A stretch of DNA of 64,000 bases from Toxoplasma gondii ME49 (lineage: Eukaryota > Apicomplexa > Conoidasida > Eucoccidiorida > Sarcocystidae). Under the pieces are notes generated by a model that saw nothing but the letters and a program-made list of their open reading frames with translations, made no database searches and had not been told where the DNA came from. The translations under genes and the position numbers were made by a program. Of this stretch, positions 37,356-49,621 are shown in pieces. How positions within the stretch are numbered: position 1 is the stretch's first letter; each line of letters opens with the position of its first letter. The stretch is from contig NC_031474.1 of assembly GCF_000006565.2 (NCBI RefSeq), positions 1,116,001 to 1,180,000 on the forward strand. The letters run 5' to 3'.

Positions 37356-38759
37356 CCCACGTCTGCGTGTAGTGAATATACTGTGGTGGACCAGGGCGCG
37401 TGCATTCACATGGGCAGAGTAGTGTCTGCGGCGGCAACAGGTTGTCCAAGATAAAACTGCTTGCTGCGACAGTGGCGCCATTCTTCGTTGTGGCAAGGGG
37501 CATATGTACGTATGTACATACATATAGATATATACACATTCTGAAAGAGGTCACACAGGCGTAGACTTTCAGGGCATGACACTGCTTCGGGGGGGAGTGT
37601 TCTGGGTAAAGGTCGCATTGATTCTGTGCGTCGCCGCGGCTTCGTCCACGCCCAGCGTCGAATGTCTCAATGACCGGGTTTCTCTAATGGGTCCGATGAG
37701 TGACGCGACTCGCGATCTTTGTCGAGGAGCTGTCTCTGGGTGTTGGAGGGGGAGTAGAGTTCTCCACTCAGAGGAGGTCTCGTCAATTTGCTTACGGTCG
37801 GTAATGGATGCAGTCGGTGTGCGTGCGTGGCCGTTCAGAGAACGCAGCAATAGAGGCTTGTTATGTGTTTCCAGTCGACGGGCGGCGTGTGGTCATATGA
37901 GCAATTAAGGCGCACGGCACTGTATATTCACCGTCACCTTGGACAGAACTCACTGCCTGTGTCGAACTTGAGAGGCTGAAGTTGCAGGTTTCTGGTTGTT
38001 ACGTAAAGTCGGTAGGCATCGGGAGAACGACTGGAGAGGGTGGCGATCAGAGTGCTGGAGGGTGGTTGGGGAGAAGCCGTGCTTACATACCGGCAGGTGA
38101 CCAGGTACGGGAGAAACGCCAAATGGTAGCAGCATCAGTAGATCTTTCAGCCGCTGGTTGGCCAACCCTGATTAGAGGGTTTACAAATCGTGTCGGCGCA
38201 TTCGTCCCTGATCGTGTATCATCATAGGTCACTATGCGACTGGCCTTCACATGCGTGTGGCAGGCATTACTATTTATTCATGACACAGTTGGGCGCAGGG
38301 GGTGGGGGCACAAGCGCTGCAGTCCACGACAATCTGGATGCGCGTCAGCCGGGAGCGACGGCTACTTCTCAGAGTGTGCACCGGTTCAGATGCGTTCTTC
38401 TGTATCCAGGGAGTCTCAGTTGGCATCGTGGATCACTCAGTGTCAGCAGCCGTGTGTGGCGTAGGTGTACATCCAGGTTTCTGGTGGTTCCGCTCCTTAT
38501 TCTTAAGCCCGTGTTGAAGCCTGTGGATGGTGCCACGGGGCGTGCAATGTGAGTTCTCCTGTGGCACTGGCTTGGGGATCTGAGAGCACCACTGTCCAAG
38601 TTTGTCATCTCAGGGAGAATGGGGAGCGTTCGTGCATTTTTCACCTTGCTTTTGAATGCGTAGCCAGATCAGAATGGACAGAGGTGTGCGCAGCCAAAGG
38701 GACAAACGAGGAGCGGTGGGGAAAAGACATTGGCCCCCTTAGTTTATCCTCACGAATCC
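37356..38759 (+). repeat. Gamma element, right copy
   Basis: Direct repeat of 18,968-20,366 with very few differences, and in the same orientation. In both places a satellite-like stretch precedes it and an alpha module follows. The pair therefore brackets the array and most composite units. Confidence 0.85.
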
Positions 38760-40340
38760 TGTCTCATTTTTTTGTGAAAAATAGGAGGTACGCTGGACAC
38801 GGATGACTGAAGCCGAACATAGTCAATGCAACACACGGATGCCATGCTCACCGAGTGACTAGTTTCTTATCTACATCGTCTTGCCTGGAGTACGTGTAGC
38901 AAGCAGTAGACGCAGCGTACGTCCACTACCGAACCGGCAGTATTCCCCACGCGGCCACGCGTGTGTTCTGTGTAGGTTGTGGCCGCGCTCGATGCGTGTG
39001 CCACATCAGCTGCGTGGGCAGCATGTAGCGTTTGGGCATTCGATTGTCCGTTGAAGGTCGGGCACTCCTCTTCCGTATACGAGAGTTGCGGAGACGAATG
39101 CTGACTCCGTGAAGGGTATAGAGCGGAGCTGGGAAGCGCATTGACACCCTTCACCAGGTGGCTTTGCATTTCCCCTTCAGGATGCCCGAGGGTGTGTTAT
39201 GGCTGTGTCGCTCATGTCTGTGTAGTTTGTGTGTGTTACGGGTTGTTGGCATGCCATACGAGCATGTGGCCCTATCGAGGAAACAGCAGGAAGGCGGGGA
39301 TAGCCCGCGCACGTGTCGGCCTGGTCCAAGGCTGTGATTTGGTGCTTGTGTGCTTGGTCCAGATGTGTGCTGGCTCGAGATGTCCAGGACGAGAGTCTGA
39401 CCACGGATAAAGGCAGTGTGGAACGGCCATCGCAGATATCAACTGTATCCGATGTATTCTTAATGTAGTCTTATGTGATTTCTGGAAGTACTGTTGTGGG
39501 GCAGGGAAGCGTGAACGTGGACCTCAGAGCGCGGCCGACAACGGGCGGTGGTCGGGGATCGATGGAGTTTGCAGCGGCAGGCGGTCTTGTATTTTTACAG
39601 TTTGGTTTCTTGCCTTTGGCGGAGACCCTGAAGCGGGCACGGGCCTTGGCGGCTTTAATCTCGTCGGACTTTGGTTGTCAATCCTCCACGGATAGCCTGT
39701 AGGCAACGAATGCAAGAGAGGACGTGGTTGTGGCGGGTGCGACGGCGAAGGGATAGAGATAACGAGAGCAGCGAACACGCAGCTGACAGGGGAAGGATCG
39801 ATCAAGGTCAGCAGCTGATGTAGCGCCGATGAGGGTAGTGGAGTTGCGTGTTGGTGGGACGTCGTCTGTGTCCTAGCGTCACTTGCAGTAGCGCACGTTG
39901 CATCTGACGAGACATGTTATTTTCGAGTGTGTGTTGCTGGAGTTTCCGCGTTCCAGCTACCGTGTCTTACCCCTGCCAGGTAGTGATGACGAGAGGGCAG
40001 AGAAGGACTGATGTTGGGTGGTTGTGTGGAGGAGGTCCACACGAGAACAGGCTGCTTTCAGATGTCGAGGGCCTGAGTGTGCGTATACCTCAATACACGG
40101 GGTTCGTGACCGCTGAGGACTTCCTCGCCATACAGGAGGCTCTGCCTGAGTCTCAATCCTGGCAGGTGACGGTGGTGATGGCATGCACTCAGTTGCTGTG
40201 CGCCTTTTTCGGTATCCATCGTTTCCAGCGTGTGCGAGTAGGGACGCCCTCTGAGGGTGGCAATGATCAGGCGAGTCGCACCGTCATTTAGTCGTGGGAG
40301 AGCTTGTTGCTGGTGTCGACAGACTGTCGCGTCAAACATA
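38760..40340 (+). repeat. Composite repeat unit 7
   Basis: Alpha ~38,860-39,470, beta 39,475-40,085 and a single sat module ~40,085-40,340. The alpha here lacks the 20,780-20,835-type segment (the GCGTGTGCAGCCGCCAGTC stretch of units 2-4) and instead reads TTTGCATTTCCCCTTCAGG. The copy at 40,798-41,138 shares this. Beta carries the rare internal variant also found in unit 3. Confidence 0.8.
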
Positions 40341-42060
40341 TTGACCATAGGGGTGGAACACAACAACCGTTATCCATTTGTCCAGCTCTGGAGGCGGTGG
40401 GACCCTCCTGCGGACAAGGGTATGCGTACCTGCAGGGGCGGAGGAGTGTCGCTGCCGGCCACCCATTGTCCCATGCAATCTTTGCGTAATTCGCGTTGCA
40501 TGTTGCTGCACTTCAAGCCTGTATGTTAAGACGCGCTGCTTGCGACGCTCGATACAGTGCCGAACTGGCAGTTCTGTTCTGGTGGAGGTGAACTTGCTTG
40601 TAGTCCGTGCAGTAAAACGCAGACAAAGTGTAGGTCAGCCACTGATCTACTATCGTTTTGCGCACGCATCAACGTGTGTGTTCTGTGTAGGTTGTGGCCG
40701 CGCTCGATGCGTGTGCCACATCAGCTGCGTGGGCAGCATGTAGCGTTTGGGCATTCGATTGTCCGTTGAAGGTCGGGCACTCCTCTTCCGTATACGAGAG
40801 TTGCGGAGACGAATGCTGACTCCGTGAAGGGTATAGAGCGGAGCTGGGAAGCTCATTGACACCCTTCACCAGGTGGCTTTGCATTTCCCCTTCAGGATGC
40901 CCGAGTGTGTGTTATGGCTGTGTCGCTCATGTCTGTGTAGTTTGTGTGTGTTACGGGTTGTTGGCATGCCATACGAGCATGTGGCCCTATCGAGGAAACA
41001 GCAGGAAGGCGGGGATAGCCCGCGCACGTGTCGGCCTGGTCCAAGGCTGTGATTTGGTGCTTGTGTGCTTGGTCCAGATGTGTGCTGGCTCGAGATGTCC
41101 AGGACGAGAGTCTGACCACGGATAAAGGCAGTGTGGAACGGCCATCGCAGATATCAACTGTATCCGATGTATTCTTAATGTAGTCTTATGTGATTTCTGG
41201 AAGTACTGTTGTGGGGCAGGGAAGCGTGAACGTGGACCTCAGAGCGCGGCCGACAACGGGCGGTGGTCGGGGATCGATGGAGTTTGCAGCGGCAGGCGGT
41301 CTTGTATTTTTACAGTTTGGTTTCTTGCCTTTGGCGGAGACCCTGAAGCGGGCACGGGCCTTGCTGGTTTTGAGCGTCTCGGCTGGTGGACGTTGTAGGT
41401 TTCCTTACAGTTCGTACGTCACCGGTGCAGGGCTGGCCATGGGTTTGAGAAATGCACCAGCGAAGGGAGAGGGACATAACGCGAGCAACGAACACGCAGC
41501 CGACAGGGGAAGGATCGATCAAGGCCAGCAGCTGATGTAGCGCCGATGAGGGCAATGGAGTTGCGTGTTGGTGGGACGTCGTCTGTGTCCTAGCGTCGCT
41601 CGCAGTAGCTCACGTTGCATCTGACGAGACATGTTATTTTCGATTGTGTGTTGCTGGAGTTTCCGCGTTCCAGCTACCGTGTCTTACCCCTGCCAGGTAG
41701 TGATGACGAGAGGGCAGAGAAGGACTGATGTTGGGTGGTTGTGTGGAGGAGGTCCACACGAGAACAGGCTGCTTTCAGATGTCGAGGGCCTGAGTGTGCG
41801 TATACCTCAATACACGGGGTTCGTGACCGCTGAGGACTTCCTCGCCATACAGGAGGCTCTGCCTGAGTCTCAATCCTGGCAGGTGACGGTGGTGATGGTA
41901 TGTACTCACGTGCTGTCCCTGTTTTCTTGTTATGAGTCCTTTCCAGCAAGCACAAGTAGGAACGCCCTTCTAGGGTGCCAGTGCTCACGCGATAGGCACC
42001 GTCGTTTTTTCATGGAGTAGCCGGTTGCTGACATGGAAGGACGGATGCCTCATATTTTGT
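40341..42060 (+). repeat. Composite repeat unit 8
   Basis: Delta-like 40,341-40,530, alpha 40,560-41,185, beta 41,190-41,805 and sat 41,805-42,060. Beta is the majority form (compare 31,848-32,457). The sat module is a single diverged monomer nearly identical to the start of that in unit 7. It diverges after about 40,190/41,900. Confidence 0.8.
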
Positions 42061-42260
42061 CATCTGATGAGGGAGAAGAGGAAACCTTCCTTGCACCCAC
42101 GTCTGCATGTGATCGCATGACTGTGTAAACAAGGGTGCGCGCACCCGCAGGGGTACAGTAGTATCGGTGTCGTCAAGACATTGCCGCACGGAAAGTTTTT
42201 CAGGAATCGCGTTGCCTACTGACTGTTCCTAAGGTGGTATGTTGCGGCGAGTTTCGAGCA
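42061..42260 (+). repeat. Terminal delta fragment of the composite family
   Basis: The order GCGCGCACCCGCAGGGGTA (about 42,139), then AGACATTGCCGCA, then TTTTTCAGGAATCGCGTTGCC, then GGTGGTATGTTG follows the delta module and is the last clear trace of the family. A weak sat-like echo (CTCAATTCGCTGGTCTCGCG) is at about 42,450. Confidence 0.6.
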
Positions 42261-45200
42261 GCAGTCGGCGATCATCATCGCTGCAGCACCGGGGTTCGGC
42301 GCTAGATCGCAGACTTCGATCACGTGCAACCGGGCGGACGTGCTGTCAGTGCATGAAAGGTAGCTTATTCATGGCTGCGATGCTGGAATATCGGCATCCA
42401 ACACAGCGACTGATTTTCCGTTTCTTCGAGGTCTCGGTCGCTCGTTTGCCTCAATTCGCTGGTCTCGCGACCCATCCGAACACCCCTGTCGTACTGAAAT
42501 CACCTGTGTGATATTCACAGAGCGGTGGCACATGTTGGGGGTGTCAACCGGTGTGTCCAACAGATTTTTTCATGTTCCTTAGGGGGGGGGGACATTGTTT
42601 TGTCATCATGTGCATCCATGCCTGTCACCCAGGATGCTGCATGAGTCGGTGCACGCAGATGCAAGGGTAATAACAAGAGTGTTGCTTGAGACGTGGACAG
42701 TGTACCGCGTGATTTCCGCGCCAATTCACCGCATGCTTCTCCATTAAAAGCTGGTAGGCTGGCACATGTTAGTTGCGACCAGCCGTCTTGAGTAAAGCGC
42801 TATCGTATGCCACCGGCACGCGAACTGTACAGACGTACCCGTATCGTACGTGGGTGGTGCACGCGGGCCCGGCGCGAGTCGCGACGCTCGCTAAGGGCGT
42901 TTCATCTGTGGATGTGATGCGGTGTTTGCTCCACATGACAGGGACTTCTCGTCGATTGTCGCCTGAGGGAGAGACTGGTGTTGCAGATGCATGTGCCTGG
43001 AGACGAATGAACAGGGGAAGAGGGTGACGGTTGTTTGCTGTTCATGAGCGAAGTGCTGTCGTGAGGCCACTGGCCGTTGATCACGATTGTCGAGGCAATT
43101 CCCTGTCTGTGCCATGTTTGCTGTATGGTGGCTGGTTGTACCTGGATAGATGGTGTATATCATGTGCCGGTGCAGCAGCTGCTCATCTGATGTGACCCGT
43201 CGCTAACGGCAAGCCTGATTATCTGGGCAATGCGTTGTGTTACTAGCCTTAAGGCACGCACTTGTTTTGTTGGGGAAGGCACTGATAACCGTCGTATGGC
43301 GATTTCGCGCTAGTGAGGTGTGGTGTGGGGGGGGGCGGGTTCAAAGAACTGTCGCACACCGGCGTCGATGACGCTTTCGACCAAGCTGCTCACGATGGGC
43401 GGTTCGTGAAATGTGAGTCCACTCGCTGTTGTCGAATGCGGGTGTTGTGAGCGAGGTGGGTACATTATGTGGCGTTTTCCAGTGCCCATCGTGTGTTCTC
43501 TAGCGTCTGGAAGTAAGAGGTTCATCTTGCGCAGAGTCGGTAGTCGTTTGTAGGGTGAGTTGGTCAGTCAGGGCCTTTGCGGCTCCACATCATCATCGCG
43601 AACTCATCTGGCATATCGTGGGAGTCACAGCGGGTACGCAGTGTACATGACGTTGTGACAGTGGCTTGGGGGCTTGAGGGTGTGACCGTGTGAGACCTTT
43701 TCACCTTCCACAAAATGAGGAGAGGCCAACGACTCGCTTTTTCACTTGTGAAACGGTTGATGGGTTTGGTGTCGGCACAGGGCCGTTGAGCTGCAGAGGA
43801 AGAGACGAATCCACGGTAAGATGTTCTTCCACATATCCCCCAGTGCGAGAACCGTCTTGTGTGCCGTCGCAGGCGGTACGCTGATACAGGTTGCCGGCAG
43901 CCGTCGAACAGCGACGCAGCTCTGGTACAAGACCAGGAGCTGGAGTAAAGACTATTCTCGGAAATAGCTGCTGTGGCGTATAGTCCGTGCAGGGAAAGTG
44001 CGAATTGCCCAGCCCCGAGGTCCGCCGGTGCAGTGTCAAGGTGATACACCCAGGCGCTTGTTCGTTGTCCGTTTAGGAAGGGAATCTTGCAGCTGCGCGT
44101 TACAACGCATCCTAGTAGACAGAAGAACTTGTTTTCGGAGTTCCGGTTGCTTGTTGTTTCTCCGGCATGCCGTCGTGGCCTTCTGGGTTGGACCGACAGC
44201 TGGGCCTAGGAGGGAGACAGCGCTTCAGAAATGAGTATCGCCCCTCATGTACCTGAAGGTCCGCATTGCGCTTGGATGAGGCGGCGGCGTTCCCCGCTTC
44301 GGACTTTGCCGTGTGTGTTCTGCATCCCTTGCGGGGGCTGTTGAGCGAGACGGTCTCCTATCTTTGTCAGTGATCCTCCGAATGACCCGAGTCGTGACCC
44401 CCGTTGGCGACATGTCGTCCGTGGGTGGGGGTGAGGACGCATCTCTCCAGAAAACGAGTTTTTCGTCGGGTTTCGCGTGGTGCATATTCTTTGCCTGTGT
44501 TGTGGATATGTGCGCCTAAACACGAAAGAGATGCATATGACTATTCTGTGTCGTGGACGAGCCTTGTGCTTGCGTGAGTCGGGTGCAGGAGCACGGTGAT
44601 CTCCCACAACCAAGGGCATGATCGAGTAGCTGATATTCAGTAGTCATGTCACGAATGTGTGATTGTCGTGACAAGAAGGTAAGCAAACGGGGACAAGTGG
44701 TGGAACGTGCGATACGTTTGGGGCCAGTGTGCAGAAAGGGTCAGAGAAGTAGTGTTGTCGGTTCTATCCGATGAAGAGGGAACCGGCACGCGCCAGACGC
44801 CGGCAGCATCAATGAAGCTGACTAGTTACTAGTCCGACTAGCCTAGATGGAGTGTATGCGTGCTGTGCACCTCCACAGCGTGTTGCGTTACTCGACTTTA
44901 CGGAATCACTGTGTTGTTGGGGCTCGTTGTAGAAATGTATGACAAGGACATTGTGGTGTATCTGGCAACTGCTGAGGCGACAATTATCAAAAGACGGTGT
45001 CACTCATGGGCGTTGGTACGCTTTTGACAATGCCGCCAATCCCAGGGGGCTCATGACACCTGTCCAGTCGCTTCAATCGATGGCAGTGCGCATTGGGCTC
45101 GGCTGCGAGGGATGCTTGGGTCACAGTACCGTCCCCCAATACTCCACGACTGGCTGCGCGGTACCACAAGGAGGCAGCAGGAAACGTAGTCTGCGCTGAG

Positions 45201-46999
45201 TCAGAAGTCGTCTGTATCGGCGATGGCCGGGAGCCTCGTCGGCCGATGCTACTCGTCATGATAGAACTGCGCGCGTTGTGGGGCCGCCTAGAGGATGGCG
45301 CGTGGTTTTTCTTGTTATGCATTGACTTAGGAGCTTGAGGGAGAGGTCAAGGCCATCAGCGACATGTTGAACGGATTGTGGACGATCTAGAGGAGTGGGT
45401 GCCTCCAGGGAAGCCGGAAGGCACAGTGCACCTATCTCAACTGCAGAAATGCAGACACGACGTATTGGGTTGACACGAGTCGCGTACTCCGTGTCACGGG
45501 CTTCTAGCTGTCATGAAAAAGACACTGGCCAGCGTTAGCAACCCCGAGACGAGGCAACTTAGGGTTGGCAGGACGGTAGACAGCATCACAGCGGCGGCCC
45601 GGTGCCGGACTGGGAACTAGACCCAGTACCCCGGGTGCGTGTGTAGGACGAGTTAGACAGCTAAGTTATTTTTTGTATAACGCGGTTGTGACGGTGACGT
45701 GGAATCTTTGTTGAGCTTGCGTGTAGCTGATGAGACTGAATCAATATCCACTGCTTGGCGCATCCGCTGCCTCTCTTGATGTGTCGTAGCATGTTGTGAA
45801 CGGGCGGGAAGGAGAGTGCAAGACCGATTGTGTTGTGTCTACTGGGTGTGTTGTATGCAACGTGTCGTGCCGGGTGAAGGCCCCCTGCTGGGGATGTGGT
45901 AGCTGTTTCGAGAGCCTCCATGCTTGTTACCGATGAAGACGCTGTCGGCTTACCGACCAATCTGTCCGGTGCTCGCACCCGGTGGCATACGTCGGTGGTG
46001 TGGACCCCTGAGAAGAACGGTCTTTTCACGTGGTTCGTCTTTAGCTGGGAAAACCCATAGGAAACCTGCCGTGACGAGACGTCATGGCTGTCCTGGATCT
46101 TCTTACATTGATGGATGGCGGCCATCGTGGCGACGTCGTCTCAGACCTCGGCATCGTAAGGGCAGTAATGAAACGGGGAACGTTCTCAAACGTGCGTACG
46201 CGGGTGCTGCTTCAGATGTTGAGGCAGTGTGCGGTTCTGCAGTCGTATGCGAGCAGGCCGAATACGTTGTGGCAAGCCGCTGTCTCAAGTGTTACCTCGC
46301 AAAATCGGTCACGGGTTTCAGCAGTAGCAGACGGTACGCAGGGACATGTTAGTGGCGACAGACTGTCACTTGCATAGAAGGAGAATATGGCGATGGAACC
46401 TGTCCAGGGCTGCCACGGCGTGTAGTCAGTGCCGGGGCTAAAGCAGATGCGAAGGTGCCGGTACTCAAATGTTAACGCGAAATCGCCCCTTTCTTCCTGC
46501 GTAGACTTAGCATCCGCTCAGCACATGCCACGCGGCGTTCCTGTAGACGCGATGATTGTTTCGAATTTCCCTTTCTCCGAATGATTTCGACTGCGTCTCC
46601 GCGGCATCGAAGGCTGCGCCTCGAGGTGGGCCTAGGCGTGCATGAGATTCTCTTATCTACCGTGTTGTCACCGCGGGTCTCCTCAGGTGAGCCCAATGTT
46701 TGCCACCAAGCCAGTATGGGGCGCCATGATTTGGACAAGAAGTTGTTTCATTGTTGGTGGTGTCCTGTCGTTTCCAAATAGACAGGAGACAACTGTCTCG
46801 GTAATTGTTACAGACTTCATTTCTGACGTGCATACCGCTTTACTCGCTCCCTCCCATATCGCCGTTCCTTGTCTCCGTCTTTGTCTCGGCTGCCGTGAAA
46901 GCGATGGATCTTTTACCCTCATTTTTCATTTTAATGTCAAAGTTTCAAGGGCACTACAAAAGGTGGTCATCCCCTTTGCAAGTCTCCTGGCAATACCGT
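42261..46999. other. Transition zone: no supported gene, G-runs, decayed repeats
   Basis: Still G/T-biased for most of its length. A GTAGTCCGTGCAG-like tag at about 43,980 echoes the alpha module (TATAGTCCGTGCAGGGAAAG). Homopolymer G runs lie at 42,582-42,591 and 43,327-43,335. Open frames (43,564-44,049 minus; 45,661-46,125 minus; 45,924-46,352 plus; 46,642-47,061 plus) overlap rivals on the other strand and have no domain I recognise, so they are not called. Confidence 0.45.
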
Positions 47000-48445
47000 G
47001 TGACCTGCGTAGAACCGAGGCAGTCGCCATTCCACTGTACCTGTCGCGACGAAGAAGGTAGGTAGCAGTCAGTCATGGGGGTCCGTTTGCGGCGGACACG
47101 ATGGCGAAGAGACACCCGAGATTGACAGTCGGTGTGAGGATATCTGGTTTGCTAGTCGATGTTGTCTGTACTGGATGTGTTATGAGTCGTACCTGGACCA
47201 CGGGGAGAGGCATTATGATGCTTTTTTCGCGCGATGAGGCCATTTCACGCATACCACACAGTAAATTGCCTGAACGTATTGTCTTTCATTTTGTATTAAT
47301 GACGGAGTAATACTCAACTGTCGCTGGGCGGAGGCAGTGGATCTGTAGTTGCTCGTATTCCCTTGCGCCTGGCAAAGGCCACCAAAGCGTGTTTTGAAGA
47401 GATTTGAGAACTGTGGTGCCGCATCTTTAAAACATCAAAGCCGATGTGAAGAACCGCGTACTGTTGGTAGCCTCAGGTGCTCCAGGATAACTCCTTCGCG
47501 TGGGGTGGGCATGTCCTGAACTCCTGCAGGCTAAGTAAGTAGGAAGAGGTGAAGTGGGGTCATGCCGCACAGTAGCCACGTTGCTGGACACTTTGCAGAA
47601 ACCTGCTCCGTGTTTATCCGCAGATCGCGGTATTATTCGCCACGTATGCGTGCACTACGGGATCCGTTAACGAATGGCCGCACGAGTTCATCAGACAGTT
47701 AAATACACTCGTGGTGACAAGAACTTTAAATTTCTGAGGGAGGCCATGAATTATCTGCTGAGGACTACATGCACACTCCAGAGGAGCAGATCTGTTGACA
47801 TGATGTACAGTTGTGGTTGACAGCTGTACACGTGTCCCGCGTTAATTCCGCGGGTGCCCGAATACTGGTAGACCATGCCTTTGAAAAACGTATCATTCTA
47901 ATCTACAGAAGCCACAGCATCTTGCAACTGCCACACTTGAGTGATATTCGTGCGGGCACTGAATGACAAAAACGCGAATGTATACGGAGCTTGTAAACGA
48001 TGGACACAGGAGACCACTTGTTGGCACCTCCAACCTAGAGCAGTGGAATGTGTGAAGAGAGAGGTAGGCGATTGGTGAAGCGTCCAGATCGAAAAAGTGC
48101 ACCTGTTTCGGATAATGTTGTTGCGGAAGCTTGTGATTCACGTGTTGATGGCACCAAATTGACGCTGCGATATGTTGCCTGTCGTCCTTTGCGTGTCTGG
48201 TGAGGTTGTCAATACAAGCGTTTGTTCGACCCGTGTGTCCTGGCACGTTCGGAGGTAAATATAAGTGACGTGGGCTCGGGCCAACAGAGTACCACTGGGG
48301 CTTGAGGTCACGACATGTAGAAGCCATACACGCAGTGTGAACGTGACGTGGTACTCATGTGGCTTGTCTTACCGCAAACTGGTGAGCGGGGAATGTACAG
48401 GAGGAGGCACAACTGGCGCTATGAAAGGCAGTTGCAGCAGATACT
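47000..48445. other. Strand-balanced intergenic sequence, nothing identified
   Basis: The G/T bias fades from about 46.5 kb onward. The one larger frame, 47,893-48,327 on minus (144 codons), shows no domain, signal peptide or splice continuation. Confidence 0.4.
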
Positions 48446-48652
48446 ATGTCACCATTTGATAAGAGAATTCGAAGTATGCGTCAGTATTGCCCGCGTCACA
48501 CTGTGTTACCAGAGCGACCATGGTATACCGAGGGGGGCCTCACGGAGACCGGAGCACCCGCAGATGCTCAGTTCGCCGTTGTCCCTGCACCGCCAAGGAA
48601 GCGCATTCGCCTTCCTGGCAGTGATGAACTCGAACCAGATGTTTATGTTACA
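48446..48652 (+). CDS. Candidate coding exon, unknown product
   Basis: An open frame from ATG at 48,446 gives a hydrophilic, proline- and charge-rich segment (includes PAPPRKRIRLPGSDELEPD) with codon use that looks coding. A possible splice donor follows at 48,653 (ACAG|GTTTTA, phase 1). If unspliced, the frame ends at 48,709. A second stretch at about 49,231-49,318, translating to KRRAKFVLKYRGMVRTTLRE and then a donor (AAGCAG|GTACCG), is phase-compatible. The acceptor before it is poor. No family recognised. Confidence 0.33.
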
Positions 48653-49183
48653 GGTTTTACGTCCAAGGAATGTGGGGTTTTCACAATTAGAATAGCGGGG
48701 CTTGCGTGAATGTGGACGTTACCACTCCGTCGACTCGAGTGGGTGCCAAATTTTTGTGGTTCATAATTGCCATAATGCTCGGTTTTTCTAAGCGAAAGGC
48801 ATCTACGGAAATGCCGCCGCAGTTCCTGTTTGCTGTAGTGTCATGGCAGTGACCTCATATCCTTTGGTGAGTCAATCGAGAGCAACAGTCTTCAGTCTCA
48901 TTCATATCTTCTCGCGTGTATTTACTGTGGTTGTTGTGTTGTCAGGAAGCTTTTCCTTGATCTAACTCCAGAGGGAAATCAGTCTTTAGGCGTATCTCCA
49001 GGATCCGGAGGACGTGACAAAACACAGGGACGGAACTAATTGTCGAAAGTTTTTGCTGAGGTTGAGATTGATCGTGGTGAATTATTCTTATTTTTATGGA
49101 GATTGTGCGAACAGGGGTGAAACACCTGTCACGCTAGTATTTTTCTCATCGCCAATCAGTCTAGGGAATGGGCAGAATCAATT

Positions 49184-49621
49184 TTGATTTTCATGTCTTG
49201 CTCTTCTTCACACCGCCAAATATTGCGACAAAGTGGCGAAAAGACGTGCAAAGTTTGTGCTGAAGTATCGGGGGATGGTTCGTACAACCCTGAGGGAAAA
49301 CTCCATGGTACAGAAGCAGGTACCGTACGCATTGGCCATGGGTTCGACTTGAATAAAACGACCTTCCGTGAGGCATTTCTCCTTTTCCTGCAAGTTCTTT
49401 CACGTGTGAAGTGGACCTACGTCGTGATGTGCCGTACGGATGTCAAAATCGAACAACATCTACACGCCATCACTGAGTGTTCAACGCTATGGAACATGTT
49501 TGAACGATGTAATGTCTTCCAACAAATGCTTGTCCAGCTGGTGAAGACCGCTCCACTTATTCACGTATGCGTGCTCGCACGCTTTGCTGCCTTCAACAAC
49601 TACTGCATCCAACTGCTATAA
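49184..49621 (+). CDS. Candidate open frame or exons, unknown product
   Basis: The longest plus frame here is 145 codons, and its second half (about 49,390-49,621) reads like a globular helical segment (IEQHLHAITECSTLWNMFER). A different frame looks more coding in the first half (49,231-49,318). This suggests two exons joined by an intron starting at 49,319, but I could not find an acceptor with the matching phase. It could instead be chance. No domain recognised. Confidence 0.25.
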   Translation: MIFMSCSSSHRQILRQSGEKTCKVCAEVSGDGSYNPEGKLHGTEAGTVRIGHGFDLNKTTFREAFLLFLQVLSRVKWTYVVMCRTDVKIEQHLHAITECSTLWNMFERCNVFQQMLVQLVKTAPLIHVCVLARFAAFNNYCIQLL

